Source: SIG291 sp045543455
GTDB taxonomy: Bacteria; Bacillota; Clostridia; Lachnospirales; Lachnospiraceae
Length of the DNA: 64,000 nt
Direction of reading: 5' to 3'
Assembly (NCBI GenBank): GCA_045543455.1
Contig: JAZQMK010000042.1
Location: 13,567-77,566, forward strand
Of the stretch, positions 18,618 to 27,947 are shown in pieces. Made by a program: the position numbers and the translations under genes. Under the pieces are notes generated by a model. It did not search any database. It had not been told where the DNA came from and was given only the letters and a program-made list of their open reading frames with translations. Numbering within the stretch: the first letter of the stretch is position 1; every line of letters begins with the position of its first letter.

Positions 18618-19964
18618 ATGATAGAAAAGGTATTAGTTGCCAATAGAGGTGAAATTGCAGTAAGAATTATAAGAGCCTGCCGTGAAATGGGTATTGCTAC
18701 AGTTGCAGTATATTCAGAAGCTGATAAAGAGGCGTTACATACTCAGTTAGCAGATGAAGCCATCTGTATTGGACCGGCTCAACCATTAGAAAGCTATCTT
18801 ATGATGGAAAGAATAATAAGTGCCACAATGATTTCTGGTGCTGATGCTATACATCCGGGATTTGGTTTTCTTTCTGAAAATAGTAAATTTGCACAGCTTT
18901 GTGAACAGTGTAATATAACATTTATTGGACCATCATCACAGGTTATAGCTAAGATGGGTAATAAATCAGTTGCAAGAAGTACAATGATTGAAGCGGGAGT
19001 TCCCGTAATTCCCGGGACACAAGAATCAGTGACAAATGTTGAAAGAGGACTTTTGTTAGCAGAAGAAATAACATATCCGGTTATAATAAAGGCTGCCCTT
19101 GGTGGTGGTGGTAAGGGTATGAGAGTGGCGCATAATAAAGATGAATTTGCCATGGCTTTTGAAACAGCTAAGAAAGAAGCGAAGGCAGCTTTTGGAGATG
19201 ATACTATGTATATAGAGCATTTCATAGAGCATCCACGCCATATAGAGTTTCAGATTCTTGCAGATAATTATGGAAATGTAATTCATTTAGGTGAAAGAGA
19301 CTGTTCAATACAGAGAAATCACCAGAAAATGATAGAAGAATCGCCATCAATAGCACTTAATGAAGAATTAAGACAAAAAATGGGAGAAGCAGCGGTAAAG
19401 GCTGCTAAGGCTGCTAATTATACTAATGCAGGTACAGTAGAATTTCTTTTAGAAGATAGTGGAAAATTCTATTTTATGGAAATGAATACAAGAATTCAGG
19501 TAGAGCATCCTGTAACAGAATGGGTAACAGGTATTGACTTGATTAAGGCGCAGATTAGAATTGCCAATGGAGAAAAACTTGCTTATAAGCAGGAGGATAT
19601 AAAGATAACAGGTCATGCCATTGAATGTAGAATTAATGCTGAGAATCCTGAAAAGAATTTTAGACCGTCACCGGGGGTTATTACTGATATGTATTTACCT
19701 GGCGGTAAGGGTGTAAGAATTGATTCGGCTATATATTCAGGCTATGAAGTGACACCATATTATGATTCAATGCTTGCGAAGCTTATAGTTCATGCAGCTA
19801 CACGTAATGAGGCTATTACAAAAATGCGCTCGGCATTAGGCGAAGTAATTATTGAAGGTATAGATACAAATGTTGATTACCAGTACGAGATTTTAAATAA
19901 TCCTGATTTTGTTGCCGGTAATATTGATATTGAATTTATTGAGAAAAAATTTGGAAAAGAGTAA
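18618..19964 (+). CDS. accC: Acetyl-CoA carboxylase biotin carboxylase subunit
   Basis: ATP-dependent carboxylation of the biotin on AccB. It begins with the classic KVLVANRGEIAVRIIRACRE segment, has the ATP-grasp glycine loop GGGGKGM, the motif MNTRIQVEHPVTE with its catalytic residues, and ECRINAENP near the C-terminus. The length of 448 matches the stand-alone bacterial subunit. The next gene begins 6 bases after the stop. Confidence 0.97.
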   Translation: MIEKVLVANRGEIAVRIIRACREMGIATVAVYSEADKEALHTQLADEAICIGPAQPLESYLMMERIISATMISGADAIHPGFGFLSENSKFAQLCEQCNITFIGPSSQVIAKMGNKSVARSTMIEAGVPVIPGTQESVTNVERGLLLAEEITYPVIIKAALGGGGKGMRVAHNKDEFAMAFETAKKEAKAAFGDDTMYIEHFIEHPRHIEFQILADNYGNVIHLGERDCSIQRNHQKMIEESPSIALNEELRQKMGEAAVKAAKAANYTNAGTVEFLLEDSGKFYFMEMNTRIQVEHPVTEWVTGIDLIKAQIRIANGEKLAYKQEDIKITGHAIECRINAENPEKNFRPSPGVITDMYLPGGKGVRIDSAIYSGYEVTPYYDSMLAKLIVHAATRNEAITKMRSALGEVIIEGIDTNVDYQYEILNNPDFVAGNIDIEFIEKKFGKE

Positions 19965-19970
19965 AAAAGT

Positions 19971-21659
19971 ATGAAGCTTCAAAATATGTTTAAAAAGACA
20001 ACTAAAGAGCAGGTAAGTACATTTGATAAGGTAAAACCAGAGGTTCCAGATGGCTTGCTTAGAAAATGTAATAAATGTGGAAAGCCTGTAGTGGCAGATG
20101 ATGTACGCAATAATTATTACATTTGTCCTAAGTGTGGCGGCTATTTTAGAATGAAGGCCGATAAGAGAATTGCTATGATAGCTGATGCGGATACATTTGA
20201 AGAATGGGACAGAGTACACGCTACTGAAAATGTTTTAGATTTTCCTAATTATGAAGAAAAGATAAATGCTTTAAGAGAAAAGACTAAGCTTGATGAGGCT
20301 ATAGTTACAGGAAAGATTAAAATTGATGGTATGGAAGCTGTAATTGGTGTTATGGATGGCCGTTTTATGATGGGCAGCATGGGAAAATGCGTAGGTGAAA
20401 AGATTGTAAATGCAGTTGAAAGAGCAACAAAGGAAAAGCTTCCGGTTATTTTATTTGCCTGTTCAGGTGGAGCCAGAATGCAGGAAGGAATGGTTTCTTT
20501 GATGCAGATGGCAAAGACTTCAGCTGTGCTAAAAAAACATAGCGATGCAGGTCAGTTGTATATCTCGGTACTTACAGATCCTACAACAGGTGGTGTAACA
20601 GCAAGTTTTGCAATGCTTGGAGATATTGTAATTGCTGAACCAAAAGCTTTAATAGGATTTGCAGGACCAAGAGTTATAGAACAGACTATAGGTCAAAAGT
20701 TGCCTGAAGGATTCCAAAGTTCAGAATTTCTTTTAGAACATGGTTTTATAGATATGATAGTAGAAAGAGAAGAATTGAAAAATAATCTTTCTAGTATTAT
20801 AAAGCTTCATTACAATGATAGATTAGATGAAACAATAAAGGTAAAATTACCTAAAAATAAGGAAAAAACTGCAGATGAAATAAGTCCTTGGGAAAGAGTT
20901 GAGCTTTCAAGAAAGAAGGATAGACCTGTAGGTGATGATTATATTGATGCATTATTTGACGATTTTATTGAGTTTCACGGAGACCGTTATTTTGCAGATG
21001 ATAAAGCTATAAAGGGCGGTATTGCAAGCTTTTGTGGTAAGAGCGTAACGGTTATTGCACAGGTAAAAGGAAGAACTACAAAAGAAAATATTGAAAGAAA
21101 CTTCGGTATGCCATCTCCTGAAGGATATCGTAAGGCGCTTCGTCTTATGAAGCAGGCTGAAAAATTTAATCGTCCAATAATATGTTTTGTAGATACTCCG
21201 GGAGCATTTTGTGGAATTGAAGCAGAAGAACGAGGACAGGGTGAGGCAATTGCTAGAAACTTATTTGAAATGTCAGGCTTAAAGGTTCCGGTATTGTCTT
21301 TGGTAATAGGCGAAGGCGGTAGTGGTGGTGCTATTGCAATGGCAGTGGCTAATGAAGTATGGATGATGGAAAATTCCATTTATTCAATTCTTTCTCCTGA
21401 AGGCTTTGCAAGTATATTGTGGAAGGACAGTAAAAAGGCAAAGGAAGCTGCAGCAGTTATGAAAATGACTGCAAAAGATTTACAGGATTTAGCAATAATA
21501 GAAAAGATTATTGAAGAACCTGAAAAATTTACAGTTCACAATTTTGAAACTGTTGAAAAAACATTAAAGGTAAATATTTATGAATTCCTTGAAAGATATG
21601 GAAAAATGTCGCCAGAAGAAATAACCACACATCGTTATTTAAGATTTAGAAATATGTAG
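19971..21659 (+). CDS. accDA: Fused acetyl-CoA carboxylase carboxyltransferase (beta-alpha)
   Basis: 562 residues joining the two carboxyltransferase subunits. The AccD-like half has a four-cysteine zinc site (Cys33, 36, 52, 55), a CSGGARMQEG loop and LTDPTTGGVTASFA. The AccA-like half starts near residue 303 (WERVELSRKKDRP) and contains FHGDRYFADD, DTPGAFCG and GEGGSGGAIA. The usual N-terminal helical segment of free AccA is missing, as expected for a linker-type fusion. It transfers the carboxyl group from biotin to acetyl-CoA to make malonyl-CoA. The two halves are one continuous frame with no sign of frameshift. Confidence 0.93.
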   Translation: MKLQNMFKKTTKEQVSTFDKVKPEVPDGLLRKCNKCGKPVVADDVRNNYYICPKCGGYFRMKADKRIAMIADADTFEEWDRVHATENVLDFPNYEEKINALREKTKLDEAIVTGKIKIDGMEAVIGVMDGRFMMGSMGKCVGEKIVNAVERATKEKLPVILFACSGGARMQEGMVSLMQMAKTSAVLKKHSDAGQLYISVLTDPTTGGVTASFAMLGDIVIAEPKALIGFAGPRVIEQTIGQKLPEGFQSSEFLLEHGFIDMIVEREELKNNLSSIIKLHYNDRLDETIKVKLPKNKEKTADEISPWERVELSRKKDRPVGDDYIDALFDDFIEFHGDRYFADDKAIKGGIASFCGKSVTVIAQVKGRTTKENIERNFGMPSPEGYRKALRLMKQAEKFNRPIICFVDTPGAFCGIEAEERGQGEAIARNLFEMSGLKVPVLSLVIGEGGSGGAIAMAVANEVWMMENSIYSILSPEGFASILWKDSKKAKEAAAVMKMTAKDLQDLAIIEKIIEEPEKFTVHNFETVEKTLKVNIYEFLERYGKMSPEEITTHRYLRFRNM

Positions 21660-21666
21660 GAAGTTA

Positions 21667-21813
21667 GTGTGAAAAAACACACTGATGTGCTATTTTTTCA
21701 CACGACTATTTGTGCCGAAACGTCACAAATAGCTTGATGCACAAACAGAAATCGCCTTCGCGAATTTCTGTTGCGCAATTTCTACGCATATGAATGACTT
21801 GCTAGTGCAAGTC
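21667..21813. repeat. Cluster of four hairpins before a FabK-like gene
   Basis: Successive inverted repeats are GTGTGAAAAAA/TTTTTTCACAC (21667-21703), CTATTTGTG/CACAAATAG (21706-21732), CAGAAAT/ATTTCTG (21746-21770) and GACTTGCtagtGCAAGTC (21796-21813). The last is nearly the same hairpin as the one before fabZ. The first may act as a terminator or attenuator after accDA, although it lacks a T tail. Confidence 0.75.
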
Positions 21814-21841
21814 AATTATGCTTCGGAATGGAGGATTGTGT

Positions 21842-22900
21842 ATGACTTATAAAGAAATAACTTTAGGGAAAAAAACAGCAAAAATACCTTTGATACAAGG
21901 CGGTATGGGAATTGGCGTAAGTCTTTCTAATCTTGCAGGAGCAGTGGCTAAGGAAGGTGGTATAGGTATCATTTCTTCGGCACAAATAGGATTTATGGAA
22001 GAAGATTTTGATAAAAATCCTTGTGAGGCTAATCTAAGAGCTATAAAAAAAGAGTTTGATAAAGCCAGAGCAATCTCGCCAGACGGAATTATAGGCTTTA
22101 ATATAATGGTTGCTTTAAGAGATTATGAAAAACAGGTTAAAGCAGCACTAGAGGCAGGTGCAGATATTATTATATCTGGTGCGGGGCTTCCAACAGATTT
22201 GCCAAAGTTAGCTGCAGGCTATGATGTGGCACTTGCTCCAATTGTTTCGACTGAAAAATCTGCCAGCGTAATTTTAAAATTCTGGGATAAAAAATATCAA
22301 AGAATGCCAGAAATAGTGGTTATTGAAGGTCCTAAGGCTGGTGGACATTTAGGCTTTGATAAGGAGCAATTAGAGCAATTTACTACAGAGGTTTATGAGG
22401 AAGAAATAAAGAACATAATTAAAGTAGTAAATACCTACGAAGAAAAATACAATAAAAAAATATATGTGTTTGTTGCAGGAGGAATCAGTACAGCTAAGGA
22501 TGTAGAAAGAGCCCTTGAATTAGGGGCTGATGGCGTTCAGGTAGCTACCAGATTTATTGCAACAAAGGAATGTGATGCAAGCGATGCCTACAAGCAGGCA
22601 TATGTGGATGCTAAAGAAGAAGATATAGTCTTAGTTTCCAGTCCGGTAGGAATGCCTGGAAGAGCTATAAAAAATGATTTTACCAACAAAGTGGCAAATA
22701 ACGAGAAAATTCCCCATTCCCCTTGCCACGGTTGTATAAAAAAATGTAACCCTTCCGATATCCCGTACTGCATAACTGATAAATTAGTTATGGCGGCTAA
22801 AGGTGATATCAAGGAAGGATTACTATTTTGTGGAGCAGATGCTGCTAAAATTACTAAAATTGAAACAGTATCGCAAGTTATTGCATCATTATTTGTATAA
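21842..22900 (+). CDS. FabK/nitronate monooxygenase-like flavin oxidoreductase
   Basis: 352 residues, FMN-dependent TIM barrel (IPLIQGGMGIGVS, EGPKAGGHLG, FVAGGISTAKD). Unlike FabK in the same region it ends in a cysteine-rich stretch (PCHGCIKKC...PYC). It belongs to the broader 2-nitropropane dioxygenase-like group; the substrate is unknown. The start is ATG 21842 (GGAGG at 21830-21834) rather than the ATG 24 bases upstream. A hairpin cluster separates it from accDA, so its expression may be set apart from the operon. Its last 12 bases overlap the end of the convergent capA-like gene. Confidence 0.85.
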   Translation: MTYKEITLGKKTAKIPLIQGGMGIGVSLSNLAGAVAKEGGIGIISSAQIGFMEEDFDKNPCEANLRAIKKEFDKARAISPDGIIGFNIMVALRDYEKQVKAALEAGADIIISGAGLPTDLPKLAAGYDVALAPIVSTEKSASVILKFWDKKYQRMPEIVVIEGPKAGGHLGFDKEQLEQFTTEVYEEEIKNIIKVVNTYEEKYNKKIYVFVAGGISTAKDVERALELGADGVQVATRFIATKECDASDAYKQAYVDAKEEDIVLVSSPVGMPGRAIKNDFTNKVANNEKIPHSPCHGCIKKCNPSDIPYCITDKLVMAAKGDIKEGLLFCGADAAKITKIETVSQVIASLFV

Positions 22901-24085
22901 ATCTTTAAATACGTATTTTGCAGTATTTATAAGATAATCATAAGAAAATTTTGAATCAAGGTAATTCATTCTGTGTCTCTTAGCAAGCTCAGCTGTGTAG
23001 TTGTCTAAGGCGTATACAGTATGACCACCAGTATTTTCATAATGAGTCACAAGTGGCACTACATCGTAAGATTTGATTGTAGTGTCATTTTCGTCTTTTA
23101 CGATAGTAACTTGGGCCATAGCGCCTAAAACTCTAGGAGCGGCGTCTTGGTTGGATACAAAATTACCAAGTGAATAATATACTAAAGTCTTATGGCCATT
23201 TTGACCTTCTACCCATTCTACAGGCTGAATAACATGTGGATGAGCACCGATTACAAGGTCTACACCTAAGTCGGCAAGCTGTTTAGCTAAAGTTGTCTCA
23301 GATTCAACAGGAGTATGAGTGTATTCAATACCCCAGTGTGGAAATACAATTATAAAATCAGCTACCTTTTTAGCTTCATTTACATCGGCTGTAATTCTTT
23401 CAATATCAATTAAATTAGATAAATAAGGCATATCAGCAGGTAACTGATGACCGTTAAAGCTATAAGTGTAATTAAGCATTGCAACCTTAATACCCTTATA
23501 ATCAGCTACGCATATAGGAGTGTCTGGGTTGTCACTAATACCAAGAACATTTATATTAGGATAGTTAGTCTCCCAGAAATTAATAGTATTTAAAACGCCA
23601 GTTTTACCTTTGTCTAAAGTGTGATTTGTTGCATGTAATACTGTGTTAAAACCTGCTTGTACAAGGTAGTGACCAAGCTCTTGTGGAGCATTGAAATTAG
23701 GATATCCGCTGATTCCAAGCTCTTTACCACCAAGTATGGTTTCCTGATTAACAACAGCTATATCAGCAGCCTGAATTAAATCCTTAACATTTTTAAATGC
23801 ATTTGTATAATCCCATGTATCGCCCTTTTTATATGTGTTGTTAAATGGCATATGTGTAAGAACATCACCTACGGCTATTAAATCGATTTCGATTGGTTCA
23901 GGTTTAGCTGTAGTTGGTTCTTCTGTGGTTGGTTCCTCAGTAGTATTATCAGTAGTATTCTGATTTGAAGAATTTTCAGATGCAGGTGGGATTGTAGGAT
24001 CATTCTTTGATGAAGAGCAGCCTACAATTGCCAATATAGATAATACCGCAATTAGATAAACCAGTAATTTTTTTGAAATATTCAT
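22889..24085 (-). CDS. CapA-family lipoprotein (metallophosphatase fold)
   Basis: 398 residues. The lipoprotein signal ends at IVGC, followed by a low-complexity Thr/Glu/Pro spacer and a CapA/PgsA-type domain. The domain has the family's metal-site motifs DLIAVGDVLTH, VVNQETIL, ATNHTLDKG, PHWGIEY and IGAHPHVIQPVEW. Members act in capsule (poly-gamma-glutamate) synthesis or as cell-surface phosphatases. No pgsB/pgsC genes are adjacent, so the substrate is open. GAGG is spaced 7 bases before the start. It converges with, and overlaps by 12 bases, the FabK-like gene. Confidence 0.88.
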   Translation of the reverse strand: MNISKKLLVYLIAVLSILAIVGCSSSKNDPTIPPASENSSNQNTTDNTTEEPTTEEPTTAKPEPIEIDLIAVGDVLTHMPFNNTYKKGDTWDYTNAFKNVKDLIQAADIAVVNQETILGGKELGISGYPNFNAPQELGHYLVQAGFNTVLHATNHTLDKGKTGVLNTINFWETNYPNINVLGISDNPDTPICVADYKGIKVAMLNYTYSFNGHQLPADMPYLSNLIDIERITADVNEAKKVADFIIVFPHWGIEYTHTPVESETTLAKQLADLGVDLVIGAHPHVIQPVEWVEGQNGHKTLVYYSLGNFVSNQDAAPRVLGAMAQVTIVKDENDTTIKSYDVVPLVTHYENTGGHTVYALDNYTAELAKRHRMNYLDSKFSYDYLINTAKYVFKDLYK

Positions 24086-24246
24086 TAGTATAACCTCGTT
24101 TCATTATTTGTAAGAAAAATCTTTCTACATAATTATACTAAATATTTAGCCTGATGGCAACTGTAAGTGTAGCTATGTCAAATGTTGTATAGAAAAATAA
24201 ATGAAAAAATATCGATTTGAAGTAATTGGTAATTCTCAATGTTTAC

Positions 24247-24275
24247 TTTACATAAATAACAATTTATGATAAGAT
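24247..24275 (+). promoter_or_regulatory. Probable promoter for the phosphodiester glycosidase gene
   Basis: TTTACA (24247-24252), a 17-base gap and TAAGAT (24270-24275), about 45 bases before the gene. Confidence 0.45.
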
Positions 24276-24320
24276 AAGTTATCAAAAAATGTCGAATATC
24301 AGTTAGAAATGGAGAAAGAT

Positions 24321-25391
24321 ATGGCTAAGAAGATATTAAAGATAGCAGGCAGAGTTCTCTTGGTTCTGTTAGTTACTGTAGTAATATTAGTTGGAACATT
24401 ATACATAATGTTACAAAAGTGCTGTAACGGACCATCAGAGTCTGCAAGAACATTATTTATAACAACAATATTAGAGACAGGTCAGATGAAGTTTTTAGCA
24501 TCATGGGTGTGCTCTGATGAAGAAATACAGGCAGTTGTTAACAGCAACTCAATGGATAAGATGGATGCGGAAGTAGATAAGGATATTATTGTAATTCCAC
24601 CGTCTGGCTCAGAGACTGAGGAAGAAGGCTTTGATGAAAATGGTATCAAGATTGTAGAGATTTCAGGACGTACATTTTTTGCAAAGCTTATGATTATAAA
24701 GGACCCATCGCAGGTAAAGGTAGGAACTACTTATCCATGGAGTGAGTATGGTCAGAACCTTGATGTTATTGTATCTAACGAAGGTGCAGTTGCAGGTGTT
24801 AACGGTGGTTTATACCAGTCATCAGGTAATAAAGGCGGAAGACCTTTAGGATATGTTGTTTCAGATGGACAGATTCAGTATAATGGTCCATATGATTGTG
24901 TAGGTATTTATTTAATAGGACTTAATAAGGATAACATTTTGATTATTAAGAGTATGGAAGGTATGAATCAGGAAAGCTTTAAGAAATATGTAGAGACAGA
25001 AGGTATCCGTGATGCCGTTGCTTTCCAGGAAGAAAGCTCAGATGCGAATAATCATTTTGTTCCACTTATTATTAATGGAGAGCCACGTAAGCTTAATGGT
25101 ATGGGTAGTGGTGCTAATCCAAGAACTGCTATTGGTCAGAGAGCAGATGGAGCTATTATGCTTTTAGTAACAGATGGTCGTGGTGCTTCAGGTCATTTAG
25201 GAGCTACAGCAGCAGACCTTATTGGTATCATGCAGGAATATGGTGCAGTTAATGCAGCTAATATTGATGGTGGAAGTTCATCAACAATGGTTTATAATGG
25301 TGCATACGAGATGACTAGTGTAACATTTTATTATGCCAATTCATCATGGAGACTTCCTACAGCATTCGTTGTAATGCCGAAGTCGCAGTAA
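24321..25391 (+). CDS. Membrane-anchored phosphodiester glycosidase family protein
   Basis: 356 residues. An N-terminal basic and hydrophobic anchor (about 7-30) is followed by an extracellular NAGPA-type domain. Family landmarks are VNGGLYQSSG, NPRTAIGQRADG, LLVTDGRG and AANIDGGSSSTM. Relatives cleave sugar phosphodiesters, plausible on wall polymers or exopolysaccharide here. I start at ATG 24321 because GGAG lies at 24311-24314; the ATG 12 bases upstream lacks a ribosome-binding site. The next gene follows by 14 bases and is probably cotranscribed. Confidence 0.9.
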   Translation: MAKKILKIAGRVLLVLLVTVVILVGTLYIMLQKCCNGPSESARTLFITTILETGQMKFLASWVCSDEEIQAVVNSNSMDKMDAEVDKDIIVIPPSGSETEEEGFDENGIKIVEISGRTFFAKLMIIKDPSQVKVGTTYPWSEYGQNLDVIVSNEGAVAGVNGGLYQSSGNKGGRPLGYVVSDGQIQYNGPYDCVGIYLIGLNKDNILIIKSMEGMNQESFKKYVETEGIRDAVAFQEESSDANNHFVPLIINGEPRKLNGMGSGANPRTAIGQRADGAIMLLVTDGRGASGHLGATAADLIGIMQEYGAVNAANIDGGSSSTMVYNGAYEMTSVTFYYANSSWRLPTAFVVMPKSQ

Positions 25392-25405
25392 GGGGGGTGC
25401 CATAG

Positions 25406-26716
25406 ATGAAGAATATTGAAGATTTAATGAAAGAACAGGATTTAGAAGAGATTTCTATTATTGATGCGTCTGAGGAAGATCAATTAATAGAATTAGAAGA
25501 AATTGATGAAGTTGCAGAAGAAGTTGAAAAGACAGTAAAAGAAGTTAAGCGTATTAAAGAAAAGAAGAAAGTACCTAAGTTCTATATTGGATTAGGTATA
25601 TATGCAGCAATTCTTTTGGTGTTATCCATAATTTTCCTTTGCTACACAGACAGTTGTTTGAAGAAATATGAGAATTCTCAGCCTGAGCATACTGCAAAGG
25701 ATTATTTGGAAGTATTTAAATCTAAAGTTTCAGATAAAACTGTAACAGATATAATGACTATGCCTTCGGATTTTAGCGAATTTGAAAATGCAGATGTGTA
25801 TAAAGATTTGTATATGAAACAGTTTGAAAATGTTTCATCTTATTCAGTTAAGAAAAATCCTGGAAGCTATATTACAGAAGAACCGATGTATGATATATAT
25901 GCTGATGATAAGGTGGTTGCACATTTAACACTTAATGCAACTAACACAAAGACTATATTTGCTATTCTTACAGTTATGGACTGGAAGGTAGCTAAGCTTG
26001 AACCAGTATGTGATTATGTTAAAAAGGATTATACAATAAAGGTTCCGGATATTTATACAGTTAAGGTTAATGGAACTAAGCTTGAAGATAAATATTTGAC
26101 AGGTAATAAGACTGAGAACAAAGATTATGGCTATGCGGCAGAATATGTAACTATGCCATCAATAGTTGAATACAAGATTAGTGGATTTATCAATGAACCG
26201 GACATTAAGATTTACAGTGGAGATAAGGAAATATCTTACACAAAGGATTCTAATGGCAATGTGGAAATAAAGGCAGTTGCTTCTACAGAAACTATTCCAC
26301 AGGATAAATATGATATGGCTTTAAATATGGCTAAGACATGGTCAAACTTTACCACTGCAGATTTAAGCGGACCAAGTCACGGTCTTGCAACTATAAGAAA
26401 GTATTTAATTAAGGATTCATATTACTGGAATATGGCTACAGAGTATGCAACAGGTGTTGATATTACATTTATCAGTGCACATACTTTGCAGGCTGATCCA
26501 TTTAAGGACATAGTGGTAGATAATTATGTATCTTTTGGAGAAAATTGTTTCTCTTGCCACATTTTCTTTAATAAGCCAATGTACCTTTATAAGACAGGTG
26601 CAACAGTAGTTGAGACAGTGGATTCTACTTTCTACTTTGTATACTATGATGATTCTAATGATGGAGTTGATAATCCACATTGGGGTATTGTTGATATGAT
26701 AGCTACAACTAATTAA
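25406..26716 (+). CDS. Single-pass membrane protein of unknown function
   Basis: 436 residues. A very acidic N-terminal tail with a coiled-coil-like Glu/Lys stretch (1-60) leads to one transmembrane helix (about 66-88) and a 340-residue extracytoplasmic domain. A region near 210-290 looks beta-rich (IKVPDIYTVKVNGTKL). A strong GGGGGG ribosome-binding site precedes the ATG. It shares a transcript with the phosphodiester glycosidase, suggesting an envelope role. No family was recognised. Confidence 0.7.
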   Translation: MKNIEDLMKEQDLEEISIIDASEEDQLIELEEIDEVAEEVEKTVKEVKRIKEKKKVPKFYIGLGIYAAILLVLSIIFLCYTDSCLKKYENSQPEHTAKDYLEVFKSKVSDKTVTDIMTMPSDFSEFENADVYKDLYMKQFENVSSYSVKKNPGSYITEEPMYDIYADDKVVAHLTLNATNTKTIFAILTVMDWKVAKLEPVCDYVKKDYTIKVPDIYTVKVNGTKLEDKYLTGNKTENKDYGYAAEYVTMPSIVEYKISGFINEPDIKIYSGDKEISYTKDSNGNVEIKAVASTETIPQDKYDMALNMAKTWSNFTTADLSGPSHGLATIRKYLIKDSYYWNMATEYATGVDITFISAHTLQADPFKDIVVDNYVSFGENCFSCHIFFNKPMYLYKTGATVVETVDSTFYFVYYDDSNDGVDNPHWGIVDMIATTN

Positions 26717-26720
26717 TTTT

Positions 26721-26752
26721 AAACCGGCTTTTGTAATAAAGGCCGGTTTTTT
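26721..26752 (+). terminator. Intrinsic terminator
   Basis: AAACCGGC pairs with GCCGGTTT, with a run of T at the 3' side. It ends the transcript of the two envelope genes. Confidence 0.88.
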
Positions 26753-26789
26753 GCATATATTGAAATAAGAAATTTTAAGGCGTGAAATA

Positions 26790-27374
26790 ATGCTTAACTA
26801 TATATGGGCGATAATGATTATTATAGGTGTTGTATATGCAGTTTTAACCGGTAATCTTGAAAATGTAACTACAGGCATTTTAGAATCTTCTGAGGAAACA
26901 GTAAGTTTGTGTCTTACCATGCTTGGTATTATGTCTGTGTGGACTGGGTTAATGGAAATAGCAAGACAGTGTGGATTGATACAAATACTCACAAGACGCC
27001 TTGAAAAGCCTGTTGGCTTTATTTTTGGTGACATTCCAAAGGGGCATAAAGCATTAGAATATATTACAACTAATATTGTAGCCAATTTTTTAGGTCTTGG
27101 CTGGGCGGCAACTCCTGCAGGTCTTATGGCAATGAAAGAAATGGCAAAGCTTAATAAGGATAACAAAGATGTGGCATCTGATTCTATGTGTGCATTTCTT
27201 ATAATAAATGTATCTTCAATTCAATTAGTGCCAATAACGATGATTGCCTATCGTAATCAGTATGGCTCGGTAAATCCGGTATCCATAATGCTTCCTGCAG
27301 TACTTGCTACCTGTATAAGCACCATAGTTGCCATAATCTTTATAAAAATAATGCAGGGGAGGAGAAAAAGATGA
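26790..27374 (+). CDS. spmA: Spore maturation protein A
   Basis: 194 residues, several membrane helices, of the nucleoside-recognition (Gate) domain group. NIVANFLGLGWAATPAGLMA is the family hallmark. SpmA and SpmB act together in dehydrating the spore core in Bacillus and Clostridium. The stop overlaps the start of spmB (ATGA), so the pair is translationally coupled, as is usual. This supports a spore-forming organism. Confidence 0.92.
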   Translation: MLNYIWAIMIIIGVVYAVLTGNLENVTTGILESSEETVSLCLTMLGIMSVWTGLMEIARQCGLIQILTRRLEKPVGFIFGDIPKGHKALEYITTNIVANFLGLGWAATPAGLMAMKEMAKLNKDNKDVASDSMCAFLIINVSSIQLVPITMIAYRNQYGSVNPVSIMLPAVLATCISTIVAIIFIKIMQGRRKR

Positions 27375-27895
27375 ATATAATAACCTTCCTATCAAATATG
27401 ATAATTCCTTTGCTAATATTTTATATAATTGCTTTGGCGTTGGCTATGAAAAAGGATTGTTACGACAGTTTTATAGAAGGAGCAAAAGAAGGAATGAAAA
27501 CGGTTGTCTCAGTAATGCCAACACTTCTTGGCCTTATGATGGCTGTCGGGGTGCTTAGAAGCAGTGGATTCCTTGAAGAAATGTCAGATTTTATTGGCTT
27601 TTATAGTAAGAAAATAGGCGTGCCTGCATGTGTAATTCCTGTAATTATAATTCGCATGTTTTCAGCTTCGGCAGCTACAGGTCTTACTCTTGATGTATTT
27701 AAAGAATTTGGTGCAGACTCGCTAGAGGGCTATATGGCATCCATAATTATGTGTACTACAGAAACTGTATTTTATAGTATAAGTCTTTATTTTATGTCTG
27801 TTGGGATTAAGAATACAAGGTGGACTATAGCCGGGGCTATGTTGTGTACTTTGGCAGGAATTGTTGCATCGGTTATATTTGCCTACTTGATGTAA
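27371..27895 (+). CDS. spmB: Spore maturation protein B
   Basis: 174 residues with membrane helices. GMKTVVSVMPTLLGLMMAVG and FSASAATGLTLDVFKEFGADS are recognisable SpmB segments. It works with SpmA in spore core dehydration and heat resistance. It overlaps spmA by 4 bases; a hairpin that ends the convergent anti-sigma operon follows immediately. Confidence 0.92.
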   Translation: MNIITFLSNMIIPLLIFYIIALALAMKKDCYDSFIEGAKEGMKTVVSVMPTLLGLMMAVGVLRSSGFLEEMSDFIGFYSKKIGVPACVIPVIIIRMFSASAATGLTLDVFKEFGADSLEGYMASIIMCTTETVFYSISLYFMSVGIKNTRWTIAGAMLCTLAGIVASVIFAYLM

Positions 27896-27941
27896 GAAAA
27901 AAGCTATCTTGTAGTTTTTGGAATTTCTACAAGATAGCTTT
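27895..27941 (-). terminator. Terminator of the sigma/anti-sigma operon
   Basis: A perfect 15-bp stem (27900-27914 with 27927-27941). On the minus strand it ends in a T run, so it mainly terminates leftward transcription; it may also slow spmB transcripts. Confidence 0.88.
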
Positions 27942-27947
27942 CTGGTT

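Noticed and set aside
21842..22900. A second enoyl-ACP reductase II
   Set aside because: It shares the fold with FabK but has a distinct Cys-rich C-terminus and is set apart from the operon by hairpins, so I kept the broader flavin oxidoreductase call.
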